Counted from the first letter of the stretch, positions 18,074 to 27,102 are shown. The stretch: 47,044 nt of DNA from Psittacicella melopsittaci (GCF_003585925.1 NZ_NRJH01000007.1:1-47044), one strand, 5' to 3'. A program made the numbers and translations. Notes: generated by a model from the sequence alone, not told the origin.

Positions 18074-18403
18074 GTATATTAGAGGCAAAGAAAAAGCAAG
18101 CTTAAATAAAGAGAAGAGAAAAGAAGAAGATAGGAAAAAACGAGGGGCAAAGAGAGGCAAAAATGATTGGCAAAGGTAGGCAAAAAAGAGAGATAAAAAG
18201 AGGTAAGAGAGAATAAAAAATCAATAACGAAATACAGAAAAGTTAGGCAAGAGAGAACAAAAAAAGCAGTAAAGAAATACAAAAAGTTAGGAAAAGAAAA
18301 AAGCAAACTAGAACCATGAAGCAAGAACTTGAGTACTAGCAATAGCTATAGCAAGAGCAATAGCAAGAGATTAAGTTCCTCTCTATACTCAGTTAACAAA
18401 AAA

Positions 18404-18424
18404 AAGTCCTCATAGCGAGGACTT
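18404..18424 (-). terminator. Intrinsic terminator of hemC-recX-yejM unit
   Basis: AAGTCCTC (18404-18411) / GAGGACTT (18417-18424), loop ATAGC, A run before (18397-18405) and T run after, so bidirectional in form. It touches the stop of the minus-strand gene at 18427. Confidence 0.85.
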
Positions 18425-18426
18425 TT

Positions 18427-19116
18427 TTACAGCAACCAGTGCCAAACTGGAATCATGCTAAACCATTGCGAATACTGGAAGTAGAACATTAACGGAAATA
18501 CCGAACGGTAAATCAGTAAATCAAAATCTCCCGTATGCCAAGCGTAAATATAGAGAATATTTGACCAGGCAACAAAGATAAGCATGATAAACATAAAAAT
18601 GTAGGTAAAACGCGAGCGAATATGCAGATGAAATACTTTACGCCAAACATATACCCCAAAGAGTAACTCTAGTAAGAGTAACACAGGTAAGAAAGTAAAG
18701 TAGATATAAAACTCTTGATATCGCGGATTGTTTACCAGAAGCCACCAAAGTTTTTCGGCACTCAAATGCTCTTGGTAGTGATTATAAACAGCTTGATCCA
18801 AGAACAAGAGCATAATGAGCAAGGTATAGTAAGTGCCAACAAAGAGGCGATAATAATGCCCATTGTAGAAGAAAAAGACGGCAAGTAAGGGCACTACTCC
18901 ACTAATTACAGCGAGCAAGAAAAAGTGGCTAAAAAGCGTTGCAATATAGTAGGTTAAACTCACGGTACTATGAAAGTGCAAAGGCAAAAGGTACTGCGCT
19001 CCTAGTATCCAGAGAATAACTAAATTAAAGAGGACAAACCAGTAGGCCCAGCGCAAATTCATTAAACGCCGTTGCCTTGGCGATAAGTACTCTGTTGAGT
19101 TTAAAAGAATATGCAT
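18427..19116 (-). CDS. YejM/PbgA/LapC-like protein consisting of the membrane domain only
   Basis: 229 residues, five or so transmembrane segments. It aligns along its whole length with the N-terminal membrane domain of E. coli YejM (PbgA/LapC): WFVLFNLVILWILGAQYLL against WFALFNILLSLVIGSRYLF, a conserved SHFFLL, LLFLDQAVYNHYQEHL, WWLLVNNP, PVLLLLELLFGVYVWRK, and the closing juxtamembrane stretch up to QYSQWF. E. coli YejM has 586 residues; the entire periplasmic sulfatase-like domain is missing here, and a stop plus terminator follow at once, so this is a complete short gene. In E. coli the membrane domain alone carries the essential role in controlling LpxC turnover through LapB and FtsH. 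Starts one base after recX. Homology judged by eye, fairly sure. Confidence 0.75.
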   Translation of the reverse strand: MHILLNSTEYLSPRQRRLMNLRWAYWFVLFNLVILWILGAQYLLPLHFHSTVSLTYYIATLFSHFFLLAVISGVVPLLAVFFFYNGHYYRLFVGTYYTLLIMLLFLDQAVYNHYQEHLSAEKLWWLLVNNPRYQEFYIYFTFLPVLLLLELLFGVYVWRKVFHLHIRSRFTYIFMFIMLIFVAWSNILYIYAWHTGDFDLLIYRSVFPLMFYFQYSQWFSMIPVWHWLL

Positions 19117-19117
19117 A

Positions 19118-19624
19118 TTAGTAGCTAAAGTTGTTCAGGATATAGGTTTCTGGATCTATGCCCAGATCCTCTAATTCCCTTAAGGTGGTAAGACAAAAGT
19201 TAATCTGACTAAAATTATATCCCTTACTTAGCATATTGCGTTGCATCTTTGCTTTAGTTTTAGCATCAGATAAGTCAAGTTGGGCAAAACCCTTGCGGAC
19301 AAAGTAGATAAAAGCTTGCTGTTCCCAATCAAACTCAGCTTGCTCTAAAGCTTGTTGTACTGTAGCCTCGCTTACGCCTTTGGCACGGAGCTTTTGGCTA
19401 ATTGCTGAGGGACCAAAACCAGCTAGACTTTGGTCGTGTAAGTAGGATTCGGCAAAGCGACTATCGCTTTGGTATTTTTTTGCCACAACAATTTGCAATG
19501 CCTGCTCACTCTCCTCGGGATCAAAACCTTTTTGTTTGAGTTTTTGTTTGAGTTGTGCCAGAGAGTATTCTTGACGACTGAGCAAATAGATTAAATATTC
19601 GTAGGGATCGTTAATTTTTGCCAT
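19118..19624 (-). CDS. recX: Regulatory protein RecX
   Basis: 168 residues (E. coli 166). RecX binds RecA filaments and limits RecA activity. Repeated three-helix units are visible: YEYLIYLLSRQEYSLAQLKQKLKQKGF, then VVAKKYQSDSRFAESYLHDQSLAGFGPSAISQKLRAKGV with the typical D-x-R-F-A-x-x-x-x and GP-x-x-I-x-x-x-L-x-x-K-G patterns, and a third unit ending MLSKGYNFSQI. recA is not adjacent, unlike many bacteria. The ATG overlaps the hemC stop (TAATG) and the yejM-like gene follows after one base, so three functionally unrelated genes are co-translated. Confidence 0.93.
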   Translation of the reverse strand: MAKINDPYEYLIYLLSRQEYSLAQLKQKLKQKGFDPEESEQALQIVVAKKYQSDSRFAESYLHDQSLAGFGPSAISQKLRAKGVSEATVQQALEQAEFDWEQQAFIYFVRKGFAQLDLSDAKTKAKMQRNMLSKGYNFSQINFCLTTLRELEDLGIDPETYILNNFSY

Positions 19625-20814
19625 TATTCTTCGAGCTGTTGTTGCAAGAGGGCTTGAATCTGAGCAAAGCCTTCTTGATTAAGATCTGCGACAATAGTTT
19701 TTACAAGTTTAACTACTTCGGTTAATAAAGTATTGCTATTTAGTTTAACCAGCGAGTGTTTGCTAAAGTCTAAACTATATTGACGTTGAATGGTTTTTTG
19801 TCCTTCGAGGTCACCAACAAAAACTTGCACATTGATTTTGTCGAGATTAATACTTTGCACAAATTTTTGTAAAGCTTGATTACGCTCTAGTTTAAACTCG
19901 TAAGCTTGCACGAGGTTTTCTGGATTGGTTGTTCCCAGTTCTTCACACACTTGTTTTTGTACTTCATGGGCGATTGCATTGCGTTGTTCACTGAGAAAAT
20001 GTGTTGCCACTTCGTTGCCCTTGTTATCAACAAAGTAAGCATATACGCCGAGTGGAAGAGAGCACGAACCCCCAAGAAGGCTAGCAACGCCGCGTTCAAG
20101 GCTTGTTAAAAGGTGGTTAATCGGGTCATTAAGAAACTCACTAAAAGCAGCTACTTCTTGGTTATTATCCCATTGTACCGCTACTATACCCTGTCCTGGA
20201 GCACTTATCCAACCTTGTTGCGGAGAAAGTACTTCGATATTGAGGTCATCAATAAACTCAAGGCGAGCTAAACCTGCACGTGCGAGGATAATTGCATCAT
20301 AGCCTTGATCTGGATCATTGAGTTTAGCCAGACGGGTATTTACATTACCACGTAACAGCTTAGTTTTTAAATGCGGATAGAAGTAAGCTAAGAGAGCTTT
20401 ACGACGCACAGAGGCTGTACCTACTACTGCACCGCGTGGAAGATCTTTTAGGCTCTTATAAGGACTATGGGTAGGGAATACTGCCACATCTTCATGATAG
20501 TGACGAGCATTGTAAGTATAGAAAAACTGTGACTCAGGTTGCATAGGCACGTCTTTTAAAGAGTGCACGGCAATTTGAGCAGTTTGGGCTTTAAGAGCTT
20601 GCTCGAGTTCATAAGTAAATAAGCCCTTGCCCCCTACTTTTGCTAAAACTGTATCTAGTTTTATGTCTCCAGTAGAGACCATAGGTAAGAGTTCAGGCTC
20701 AAAATCTGCAAAAGCAGGTAAAGTAGAAATTAGCTCTTTAATCATATTAGCTTGCCAAAGAGCTAAAGCACTTTGACGCGTAGCTATTACTAAAGGTTTT
20801 TTGTTGTGTGTCAT
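19624..20814 (-). CDS. hemC: Hydroxymethylbilane synthase (porphobilinogen deaminase)
   Basis: 396 residues. Polymerises four porphobilinogens into hydroxymethylbilane in haem synthesis. N-terminus IATRQSALALWQA is the family signature; HSLKD with catalytic D88, GTASVRRKALL, LRGNVNTRL, LARAGLARL, APGQGIVAVQ and the cofactor cysteine C251 in LGGSCSLPLG (C242 in E. coli) are all present. The last domain is about 80 residues longer than usual (E. coli 313 in total): after residue 300 the sequence is Lys/Glu/Gln-rich, with a predicted helical end. No hemD follows; instead recX overlaps. Together with hemN in this window it supports endogenous haem synthesis. Confidence 0.95.
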   Translation of the reverse strand: MTHNKKPLVIATRQSALALWQANMIKELISTLPAFADFEPELLPMVSTGDIKLDTVLAKVGGKGLFTYELEQALKAQTAQIAVHSLKDVPMQPESQFFYTYNARHYHEDVAVFPTHSPYKSLKDLPRGAVVGTASVRRKALLAYFYPHLKTKLLRGNVNTRLAKLNDPDQGYDAIILARAGLARLEFIDDLNIEVLSPQQGWISAPGQGIVAVQWDNNQEVAAFSEFLNDPINHLLTSLERGVASLLGGSCSLPLGVYAYFVDNKGNEVATHFLSEQRNAIAHEVQKQVCEELGTTNPENLVQAYEFKLERNQALQKFVQSINLDKINVQVFVGDLEGQKTIQRQYSLDFSKHSLVKLNSNTLLTEVVKLVKTIVADLNQEGFAQIQALLQQQLEE

Positions 20815-21181
20815 ATATCTTATTCAAGGTTTTAAATTTTTTTCTCCTCTATTATAAATGATTTACAAGAGAAAAAAGGCTAAATCTAACCCAGGTAAGT
20901 TGGGTAAGAGAAAAATCTAACCTTGGCAAGAGGAAAAACTACATGGAGATAAAACGAAAGGTTAAAGCTAAAAAAGATAAATAAAGCCTAAAGAGGTAAA
21001 GATAAATAACTGAAAAGGCAAAGAGAAAAAAGTTCAATTAAGCTTAAACTGATAAAGCAAAAGAATAAAGAATTAATCTAGAAAAGAAAAACACAAGCAA
21101 GCCCTTACAAAAAAAGTCCTCGACTTTAGAGTCAAGGACTTTTTTCTTAACTTGCCTAATGAGGCAAAAACTTGTGAGGTA
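20815..21181. other. Intergenic region upstream of hemC
   Basis: About 20875-21105 is a purine-rich plus strand (pyrimidine-rich on the hemC sense strand), with words such as AGATAAA and AAAGGC. The pgpB-like terminator (21115-21140) is at the end. TATAAA/TATAAT-like bases occur next to the hemC start (near 20850), but no clear -35. Confidence 0.55.
21115..21140 (-). terminator. Intrinsic terminator of the PAP2 gene
   Basis: AGTCCT-C-GACT (21115-21125) pairs with AGTC-A-AGGACT (21130-21140), one C-A mismatch, loop TTAG; A run before (21109-21115) gives the minus-strand T tail, and Ts follow on the plus strand too. Confidence 0.8.
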
Positions 21182-22141
21182 TTACTCTTGCTCTTGAGTT
21201 TCTTGTGCTCCGCGATTTAAGAAGCGGTAAATGTAGAGCATAATCCAGTAGGTAGCTCCCACAAAGCAAGCAGCAATAATGTTACTTGCTAAGACATCGT
21301 GAGCATAGTGATAGCCGAGGATAACACGACTAATTTCTACCGCACTTCCCCAAACTACTACTCCAGCCGTTACTAGCCAGAAGCTGAGTTTACGAGCCAT
21401 GAATGCCATCATCATAAAGATCATCATCCATGTTGCCGCAAAAATTGAGTGACCCGAAGGGAATGAGTAAGGTGATTCAGCTGCTAAACGATCTAGAGCT
21501 GCACGACGGCTTTGTTCTTGCACCCCTTGCATATAGCTGTTTTGGTAGAACTTAATAAAAGCTATACGTTGTTGAGGATTTAGTTTGTCGTAATAGTAGT
21601 CTAAGTAGTCTTGTACACGTTTTGGAGCTTGATCGTCATCAGCTAGCTCTGAAGTTGCATCTTGATTTTGTTGTACTTGAGCAATGAGATCATCAAGGCT
21701 ACCATCACCATCTACGTTAGCTTGATAAGGACTAGGGTTAGATGGGTTAGCCGCATAGGCTTGCTCAAATTCTTTAATGAACTTATCAGCATCAATTTCT
21801 TGTAAGCGATAAGCTACTTGATACATAAATGGACGTGGTTCTTCAAAAGTGCTTTTTGCTACTTCTTTAATAATTTGTGTTGATACTACTGCCCCAAAGC
21901 AATAGATAGCTATAGCTAGGCAAAGTTTTATGTTCGCGCGATAAAAGTATAAAATTATGCCTAGGAGAATAATACTTGTTAGTAAAGCTGGAAAAATAGA
22001 ATCTGCGGTTACAGTTACCAGATTCCAGAGTGAACTATGTGAGGTTAATTGGTTTAAGTCCCATGTGTATCCTGTGAGAATAAACACTATAGGTACTACC
22101 AATAACACTAACAGAGGAAAATAAAAATATCTGAATTTCAT
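21182..22141 (-). CDS. PAP2-family membrane phosphatase, PgpB-like
   Basis: 319 residues with an N-terminal signal-anchor, further membrane segments and a large hydrophilic insertion (about residues 105-210). The three PAP2 signature motifs are present in order: K-x6-R-P (KEVAKSTFEEPRP), PSGH (SFPSGHS) and SR-x5-H-x3-D (SRVILGYHYAHD). In E. coli PgpB (254 residues) this architecture removes phosphate from phosphatidylglycerophosphate and undecaprenyl pyrophosphate, with the active site facing the periplasm; the insertion between motifs 1 and 2 fits that topology. Asn/Asp/Gln-rich residues in the insertion make it longer here. A copy of the uptake core AAGTGCGGT lies on the coding strand (21339-21347). 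Exact substrate uncertain. Confidence 0.85.
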   Translation of the reverse strand: MKFRYFYFPLLVLLVVPIVFILTGYTWDLNQLTSHSSLWNLVTVTADSIFPALLTSIILLGIILYFYRANIKLCLAIAIYCFGAVVSTQIIKEVAKSTFEEPRPFMYQVAYRLQEIDADKFIKEFEQAYAANPSNPSPYQANVDGDGSLDDLIAQVQQNQDATSELADDDQAPKRVQDYLDYYYDKLNPQQRIAFIKFYQNSYMQGVQEQSRRAALDRLAAESPYSFPSGHSIFAATWMMIFMMMAFMARKLSFWLVTAGVVVWGSAVEISRVILGYHYAHDVLASNIIAACFVGATYWIMLYIYRFLNRGAQETQEQE

Positions 22142-22324
22142 ATTAAGGTAATAAGCGAAAGGAATTGGCTAAACTCTATAATTTTATAAGGTTGAAGCCA
22201 GTAAAACCAAATTTTTTCTTCTAAGGCATATTTTACCAAAAATTGGTGTTATAAAGAAAAAAAACAGCGAGGTATTTGGGAGAAATGGTTAAGTTTATTA
22301 TCAAGAGAAAAAATTTTAGCGCAT

Positions 22325-22455
22325 AAAAAAAGCCTTTCAACTTGTGGTTTTGAAAGGCTAATAATCTATATACAATATACAAAAAATCTTTTGAAAAAAA
22401 TTTAGATTAGCTAATAGCGCTTGGTCAAGATTAACTTCTATGCTAAAAACTAATA
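22325..22455 (-). ncRNA. Candidate small RNA (~130 nt)
   Basis: On the minus strand a TATAAT (22462-22467) is followed 130 bases later by a terminator: AGCCTTTCAA / TTGAAAGGCT (22331-22340 and 22350-22359), loop of nine, and seven Ts. No reading frame with a ribosome site lies between. The -35 is not recognisable. The body is AU-rich. Alternatively this could be a second terminator for miaB read-through. Confidence 0.4.
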
Positions 22456-22835
22456 TTGCTTATTATATCACACTAGAGAAAAAAGATGATTTATTTTATA
22501 TTTTTCTCTTTAGGCATACCTAAAATTTAACAATCTAACCAAATTAACGCTATTCTAGGCTTTTGCCCAGAAAAAATGATTAAATTTTTTGCTAAAGGAA
22601 AAGAATTATTGGCAAAAAACTTTACTCATTTACTCAGTTTATAAGTAAAAAATTAGCTTGAAGTTGCTATTTTTAATAAGTTTATTCACTTTTTTTGCTT
22701 AGGGTAAGAGCTTTGTTTGCTATGGGTAAGAGTTTTTGTTCAGGGAATGAGCTTTTTTTTGCTAAGTAAAAAGCTAAGTTTGCTAAGTTTTAGAGCAAGT
22801 ACCAAGCTTATAGTAAAAGCCAGAGTTTTGCAGCA

Positions 22836-22863
22836 TAAAAAAGTCGAGGGTTGCCCCTCGACT
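22836..22863 (-). terminator. Intrinsic terminator of miaB
   Basis: AGTCGAGGG (22842-22850) / CCCTCGACT (22855-22863), loop TTGC on the plus strand; the A run 22837-22842 gives Ts on the minus strand. 43 bp beyond the miaB stop. Confidence 0.88.
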
Positions 22864-22906
22864 CCGGAATTCATTTTGCACTTAATTTTTTTTGGAAAGT
22901 TCACTC

Positions 22907-24334
22907 TTATGCTTGAGCACGCCAGTGACCTACACCGTTTTCATCTTCTTTAGCAGTACGAGACATCATATCTGCTGCCGAAGTGTTTTTTCGTAAACCT
23001 AATTCGTGTTCACGAGCTACCACTTTACCACGTAAAGAGTTAGCAAAAACATCAGTAATTTCGATATCAACAAAAGTACCGATTAATTCTGGTTCCCCAG
23101 CAAAGTTTACTACACGGTTGTTTTCCGTACGACCTGTTAGTTCCATAATATTTTTCTTCGAAATACCTTCAACTAACACGCGTTGTACTGTACCTAACAT
23201 ACGGCGTGAGTAAGCCATAGCTTGCTGGTTAATACGTTGCTGTAATAAATACAGACGTTGTTTTTTGGTTTCTTCTGATACGTTATCTTCTAAGTCAGCA
23301 GCAGGAGTACCTGGACGAGCCGAGTAGATAAAGCTAAATGACATATCAAAGTTAACGTCAGCAATTAGATTCATTGTATCTTCAAAGTCTTGTTCTGTTT
23401 CGTTAGGGTAACCTACGATAAAGTCAGATGAGATTTGAATATCAGGACGCGCTTCACGTAATTTACGGATAATGAATTTATATTCTAAACGCGTGTGGTT
23501 ACGACGCATTAAGTTAAGAATACGATCTGAACCTGATTGTACTGGTAAGTGTAAGAAGCTTACAAGTTCAGGAGTATCACGATATACATCAATAATGTCG
23601 TCAGTAAACTCAATTGGGTGTGAAGTAGTAAAGCGTAAACGGTCAATACCGTCAATTGAAGCTACTAAACGTAAAAGTTCAGCAAATGAACAAATAGTAC
23701 CGTCAGCTTTTTCGCCACGATAAGCATTTACGTTTTGCCCTAAAAGGTTAACTTCACGTACGCCTTGTTGAGCTAAGCTTGCTACTTCAAATAATACGTC
23801 ATCTAAAGGACGAGATACTTCTTCCCCACGAGTGTAAGGTACAACACAGAACGAACAGAATTTGTTACAGCCTTCCATAATTGAAACATAAGCTGTAGGA
23901 CCTTCAGCACGTGGCTCTGGAAGCATATCAAATTTTTCAATCATCGGGAAGCTAACGTCAATAACGTTTTTGTTACCCGCGTTAATTTGATTAATTAATT
24001 CTGGTAAACGGTGAATTGTTTGTGGACCAAAGATAATATCTACATAAGGAGCACGTTCTTTAATGTGTTCCCCTTCTTGTGATGCCACACAACCACCTAC
24101 ACCGATAATAACATCACGGTCTTTTTTAATGTTTTTCCAACGTCCAAGTTGGTGGAATACTTTTTCTTGCGCTTTTTCACGAATTGAACAAGTGTTTAGT
24201 AAAAGCACATCTGCTTCTTCAGGAACATCAGTTAATTCCATTCCTTGTGTTTCGTGGAGAAGATCTGCCATTTTGCTTGAGTCATACTCATTCATTTGGC
24301 AGCCCCATGTTTTTATGTATAACTTTTTACTCAT
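22907..24334 (-). CDS. miaB: tRNA-2-methylthio-N6-dimethylallyladenosine synthase
   Basis: 475 residues from the ATG at 24334 ([19 protein letters not shown]). The frame extends to 24406, but those residues do not match the family. Radical-SAM methylthiotransferase that converts i6A37 to ms2i6A37 in tRNAs reading UNN codons. Auxiliary cluster Cys C12, C49 and C82; radical-SAM motif C156-x3-C160-x2-C163 in [36 protein letters not shown] and a C-terminal TRAM domain ([11 protein letters not shown]) complete the architecture. Numbering is one residue off E. coli. Its usual partner ybeZ (phoH-like) is not adjacent. Confidence 0.97.
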   Translation of the reverse strand: MSKKLYIKTWGCQMNEYDSSKMADLLHETQGMELTDVPEEADVLLLNTCSIREKAQEKVFHQLGRWKNIKKDRDVIIGVGGCVASQEGEHIKERAPYVDIIFGPQTIHRLPELINQINAGNKNVIDVSFPMIEKFDMLPEPRAEGPTAYVSIMEGCNKFCSFCVVPYTRGEEVSRPLDDVLFEVASLAQQGVREVNLLGQNVNAYRGEKADGTICSFAELLRLVASIDGIDRLRFTTSHPIEFTDDIIDVYRDTPELVSFLHLPVQSGSDRILNLMRRNHTRLEYKFIIRKLREARPDIQISSDFIVGYPNETEQDFEDTMNLIADVNFDMSFSFIYSARPGTPAADLEDNVSEETKKQRLYLLQQRINQQAMAYSRRMLGTVQRVLVEGISKKNIMELTGRTENNRVVNFAGEPELIGTFVDIEITDVFANSLRGKVVAREHELGLRKNTSAADMMSRTAKEDENGVGHWRAQA

Positions 24335-24594
24335 ATTTCTTTCTATAAAACAAACGATTAAACAAAAACATAGTGAGGGCCTACCCCTAAGTTGTCGTAC
24401 TAACACTAAGGTGAAGTTCCTGCATCTAAACTAGAGCCTTGGCAAAAAGCATAAAATTCTTGCCCGAGGCTGTTATAATATCCGTGAAGATTATAGCAAA
24501 AAAAAGACACTTTGCTAGCTCTGCTCCCTGAAAAAAACACTTTTTGTGGGGAAATTGTGGGGTAAATGTTAATTATTATTAATTAGAACGCTTT

Positions 24595-25974
24595 ATGTCA
24601 AGATTTACAGCAGTGCCAGGAAGTAAAACTAGCTTACAAGTTGTGACCGTAGGCTCGCATTCTGGACTTGAAGCGCTGACTACAGCGCAAGGAAAAGCAG
24701 TATTTATTGCAGGAGCTGGCTGTGTAGGTCTAGCTCAGGCTCTCGCTTTTCTTGATTTAGGTTATACGGTTATTCTGCATGATCCTAAGGCTTTAACGCC
24801 TTGGCAAGCAGAGAGCACCGATTTAAAAGTATTTGCCGTAAACCATGTTAATGCCGATTTTTTAAATAAAATTGGGGGCTGGGAAAAAATTGCCGCTCTG
24901 CGCGTAAACCCTTATAACCAACTTAGCTTACACGTAGGGGATCAAGAACAAACTACTTTATTTACTGCCGAGGAAGTTAATCTCGAGCAACTAGGCTACA
25001 TGGTAGAAAATGCTGCTCTGGTACAAGGTTTACTGCAAGCTTGCCAAGCTTATGGCGACAAGTTTGTTTTCTTAAACCAAATTGAAGTAACTGATGCCCA
25101 ATTAAAATATCTGGGTGGGAGTTTTTCAATTGGCAATAACTATGCCCCAGATAGCAAAGACCTCTATTGGCAAATTACTTTCTCTACAGGCTTAGTGCTA
25201 AACACTAACCTTGTAATAGCTGCCGACGGAGCCAATTCTTACTGGCGTCAAAAAGCTAAAATAGCTCTCGATATTCACAGCTATCCAACTCGTTGTATGA
25301 TGATGTTGGTAGATACAGATCCTGAAGTGACTCAAGCTTATGCTCATTTAACTTGGCAACAAGTAGATCAAGATGGTCCTAAAGCTTGGTTACCAGTTAA
25401 TGCCAGTCAGGGAGTACTTTGTTGGTATGATCAAATTCCAACCATTAACGCTTTAAGCAAATTAAGCCCAGAGCAACTCAAACAAAAAGTTCTCACTAAC
25501 TATCCGTTAGAAAAAATTGGCACTAATTTTACGATTCGCCAAGTGGGAAGTTTTCCTTTAGCACGGCAAAGAGCTAAACACTATTGGCAAAATAAAGTGC
25601 TTCTTCTTGGAGATGCAGCTCATACAGTTTCTCCGCTCGCAGGACAAGGCTTAAACCTCGGCTTACAAGATGTACAATGTTTAACTCGTCTTTTTGCCGA
25701 TCCGAGCTTTAGAGATTTACATGCTCTAGCTTTAGTGTATGCAAGCGAACGCTTTGTGGATAATAGCCTAATGCAAGAGTTCTTATCAGTGCTTCATCAT
25801 GCTTATATTTCTCGTTCGCCTCTTGCTAAAGCCTTCCGTGAGAATATGTATCGCGTAAGTGGTATAACTTCGGTTAAGCACTATGCTCTGAACTATGCGA
25901 ATGGTGATCGTAGTTTACTGCGTGGCTTTTCAGAAATTGGACAAAATGTTCTTGCTCTCTTAGGGAAAAAATAA
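24595..25974 (+). CDS. FAD-dependent monooxygenase of the UbiH/UbiF/UbiI family
   Basis: 459 residues. A Rossmann motif VFIAGAGCVGLAQALAFLDLG sits at about residue 37, preceded by an unusual ~35-residue polar N-terminus; the middle ADGANSYWRQ (DG motif) and the C-terminal LLLGDAAHTVSPLAGQGLNLGLQD (GD motif) are the classic flavin-binding blocks of ubiquinone-pathway hydroxylases. These enzymes add ring hydroxyls at C1, C5 or C6 of the ubiquinone precursor. Which position cannot be said from sequence alone; no other ubi gene is nearby. No good ribosome site precedes the ATG. Divergent from miaB across a 260-bp intergenic region. Ends before a strong terminator. Confidence 0.85.
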   Translation: MSRFTAVPGSKTSLQVVTVGSHSGLEALTTAQGKAVFIAGAGCVGLAQALAFLDLGYTVILHDPKALTPWQAESTDLKVFAVNHVNADFLNKIGGWEKIAALRVNPYNQLSLHVGDQEQTTLFTAEEVNLEQLGYMVENAALVQGLLQACQAYGDKFVFLNQIEVTDAQLKYLGGSFSIGNNYAPDSKDLYWQITFSTGLVLNTNLVIAADGANSYWRQKAKIALDIHSYPTRCMMMLVDTDPEVTQAYAHLTWQQVDQDGPKAWLPVNASQGVLCWYDQIPTINALSKLSPEQLKQKVLTNYPLEKIGTNFTIRQVGSFPLARQRAKHYWQNKVLLLGDAAHTVSPLAGQGLNLGLQDVQCLTRLFADPSFRDLHALALVYASERFVDNSLMQEFLSVLHHAYISRSPLAKAFRENMYRVSGITSVKHYALNYANGDRSLLRGFSEIGQNVLALLGKK

Positions 25975-26058
25975 CCCTAAACGAGGCAAAGGCAAATAAC
26001 TCAGAGCAACTTAAAGCCTAATCTTTAAGCCCCAAGCTTAAAGCCCAAGCTCAAAAAA

Positions 26059-26090
26059 AGCAAGCAGGGAATTCCTTGCTTGCTTTTTTA
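26059..26090 (+). terminator. Intrinsic terminator of the UbiH-family gene
   Basis: AGCAAGCA ... TGCTTGCT arms around an inner GGAATTCC, followed by TTTTTT; the A run before would give a T tail on the minus strand as well. Confidence 0.85.
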
Positions 26091-26101
26091 TGTTCTGATT
26101 T

Positions 26102-26133
26102 AAAAAAAAGAGACCGCTAGGATCTCTTTTTTT
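26102..26133 (-). terminator. Intrinsic terminator of the 26140 gene
   Basis: AGAGA (26109-26113) / TCTCT (26123-26127) flanked by an eight-base A run and a T run; minus-strand reading ends in eight Ts. The stem is short. Confidence 0.6.
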
Positions 26134-26139
26134 TTGGCA

Positions 26140-26919
26140 TTAACGCCAAATAAAACTAGTGTAAGATAAAGCTCCACCAAGAATATCATCGTTAAATACT
26201 TTAACTTGATCTTTTTCGTTCGTTGCCCCGAGTACATAGAATAAAGGTTCTACGTGATCGGTAGTTGGAGCTGCTAACTTAGCGTGCGGATGTTCTTTAT
26301 AAGCCAGAAGTTGCTCAAGATTACGAGCTACCACTTGATCACGCACCCAGTTATCAAATTCTTTTGCCCAAGCTAAATCTGGATTAGAGCCATCACGGCT
26401 AATTAAGCTGAGGTTATGCACTATATTTCCCGAAGCAAAAATTAAAATTCCTTGCTCACGTAAACTTTGGAGTTTTTGCCCGAGTTCATATTGTTGTGCT
26501 GGGCTTAACTTGCTGTTTACGCTTAATTGCACTACAGGAATATCTGCTTCTGGGTACATGTGAGTTAGAATTGCCCAAGAGCCATGGTCAATCCCCCAAG
26601 TATTGTCAACTTGAATATTGTGCTCTTTAAGTAACTCTTGTACCTGTTGGCTTAATTGCGCATCTCCATGCACTGGGTAGGTTTTGGCGTATAACTCTTC
26701 AGGAAAGTTATACATATCATAAATTTGTTGTGGCTTTAAGCTAGATTGTACGGCAGTAGTTTCGGTATACCAGTGTGCCGAAATAGAAAGAATAGCTTTA
26801 GGTTTGCCAATTTGTTGCGCAATTTCTTCCCAACTGCGGGTTAAATCTGTATCTTGAATAGCCAGCATCGGGCTACCGTGCCCAATAAATACAACTGGCA
26901 TAGAGGTTGTTTGTGACAT
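26140..26919 (-). CDS. 4,5-DOPA extradiol dioxygenase-like protein (LigB/YgiD family), copy 1
   Basis: 259 residues (E. coli YgiD 262). The family opens the catechol ring of L-DOPA at the 4,5 position with a mononuclear metal. Signature: FIGHGSPM (H14), SAHWYT (H49), WGIDHGSWAIL, MYPEADIPVVQLS, FASGNIVHNL and a C-terminal DHVEPLFYVLGA. Each block aligns with YgiD (LGHGSPMN, SAHWFT, WGFDHGSWGVL, MYPDADIPMVQLSIDS, ASGNVVHNLR). Its neighbour 27103-27888 is a close paralogue with the same orientation; the 183 bp between them contains a terminator, so they are separate units. Physiological substrate in bacteria is uncertain. Confidence 0.92.
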   Translation of the reverse strand: MSQTTSMPVVFIGHGSPMLAIQDTDLTRSWEEIAQQIGKPKAILSISAHWYTETTAVQSSLKPQQIYDMYNFPEELYAKTYPVHGDAQLSQQVQELLKEHNIQVDNTWGIDHGSWAILTHMYPEADIPVVQLSVNSKLSPAQQYELGQKLQSLREQGILIFASGNIVHNLSLISRDGSNPDLAWAKEFDNWVRDQVVARNLEQLLAYKEHPHAKLAAPTTDHVEPLFYVLGATNEKDQVKVFNDDILGGALSYTSFIWR

Positions 26920-27063
26920 ACTAGGTTCCTTGAAATTTTAAAGAAAGAAAAAAATTATCCCAGCTTAAAGTTAGTGGTTAGGTAACTTGCATTTTTTTAG
27001 CAAAATAAAAAAAGCTGGGCTTTGATAGCTTAGCATATTTTGCAAAAAATTTTAAGCAAAAAA

Positions 27064-27094
27064 AAGCAGTTCTCAGCAAAAGCGAGAACTGCTT
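27064..27094 (-). terminator. Intrinsic terminator of DODA-like copy 2
   Basis: AAGCAGTTCTC (27064-27074) / GAGAACTGCTT (27084-27094), loop AGCAAAAGC, A run before (27058-27065). Confidence 0.88.
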
Positions 27095-27102
27095 ATTTTT
27101 AT

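Larger units (their letters stand above)
17952..18426. other. Divergence region: trp leader, pyrimidine-rich tract and yejM-like gene terminator
   Basis: Contains the trp promoter and leader terminator (17975-18073), then at about 18080-18345 a tract that is almost pure purine on the plus strand (pyrimidine on the minus strand), with words such as AGAGAAAAGAAG and AGGCAAAG, then the terminator at 18404-18424. A long minus-strand open frame in this tract is a low-complexity artefact (Phe/Leu/Ser only). Confidence 0.7.
22142..22906. other. Intergenic region between the PAP2 gene and miaB
   Basis: No protein gene. Contains a TATAAT-to-terminator unit on the minus strand (22325-22467) and the miaB terminator (22836-22863). 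The stretch 22690-22835 repeats GGGTAAGAG and TTTGCTAAG-type words without evident function. Confidence 0.6.

Noticed and set aside
18079..18342. Open frames in purine/pyrimidine-rich tracts (also 28917-29204, 39446-39703 antisense, 42530-42787)
   Set aside because: Translations are only Phe/Leu/Ser or similar, without ribosome sites; they follow from base composition.
24335..24406. Upstream start for miaB
   Set aside because: The extra 24 residues do not match the family, whose N-terminus begins at the ATG at 24334.
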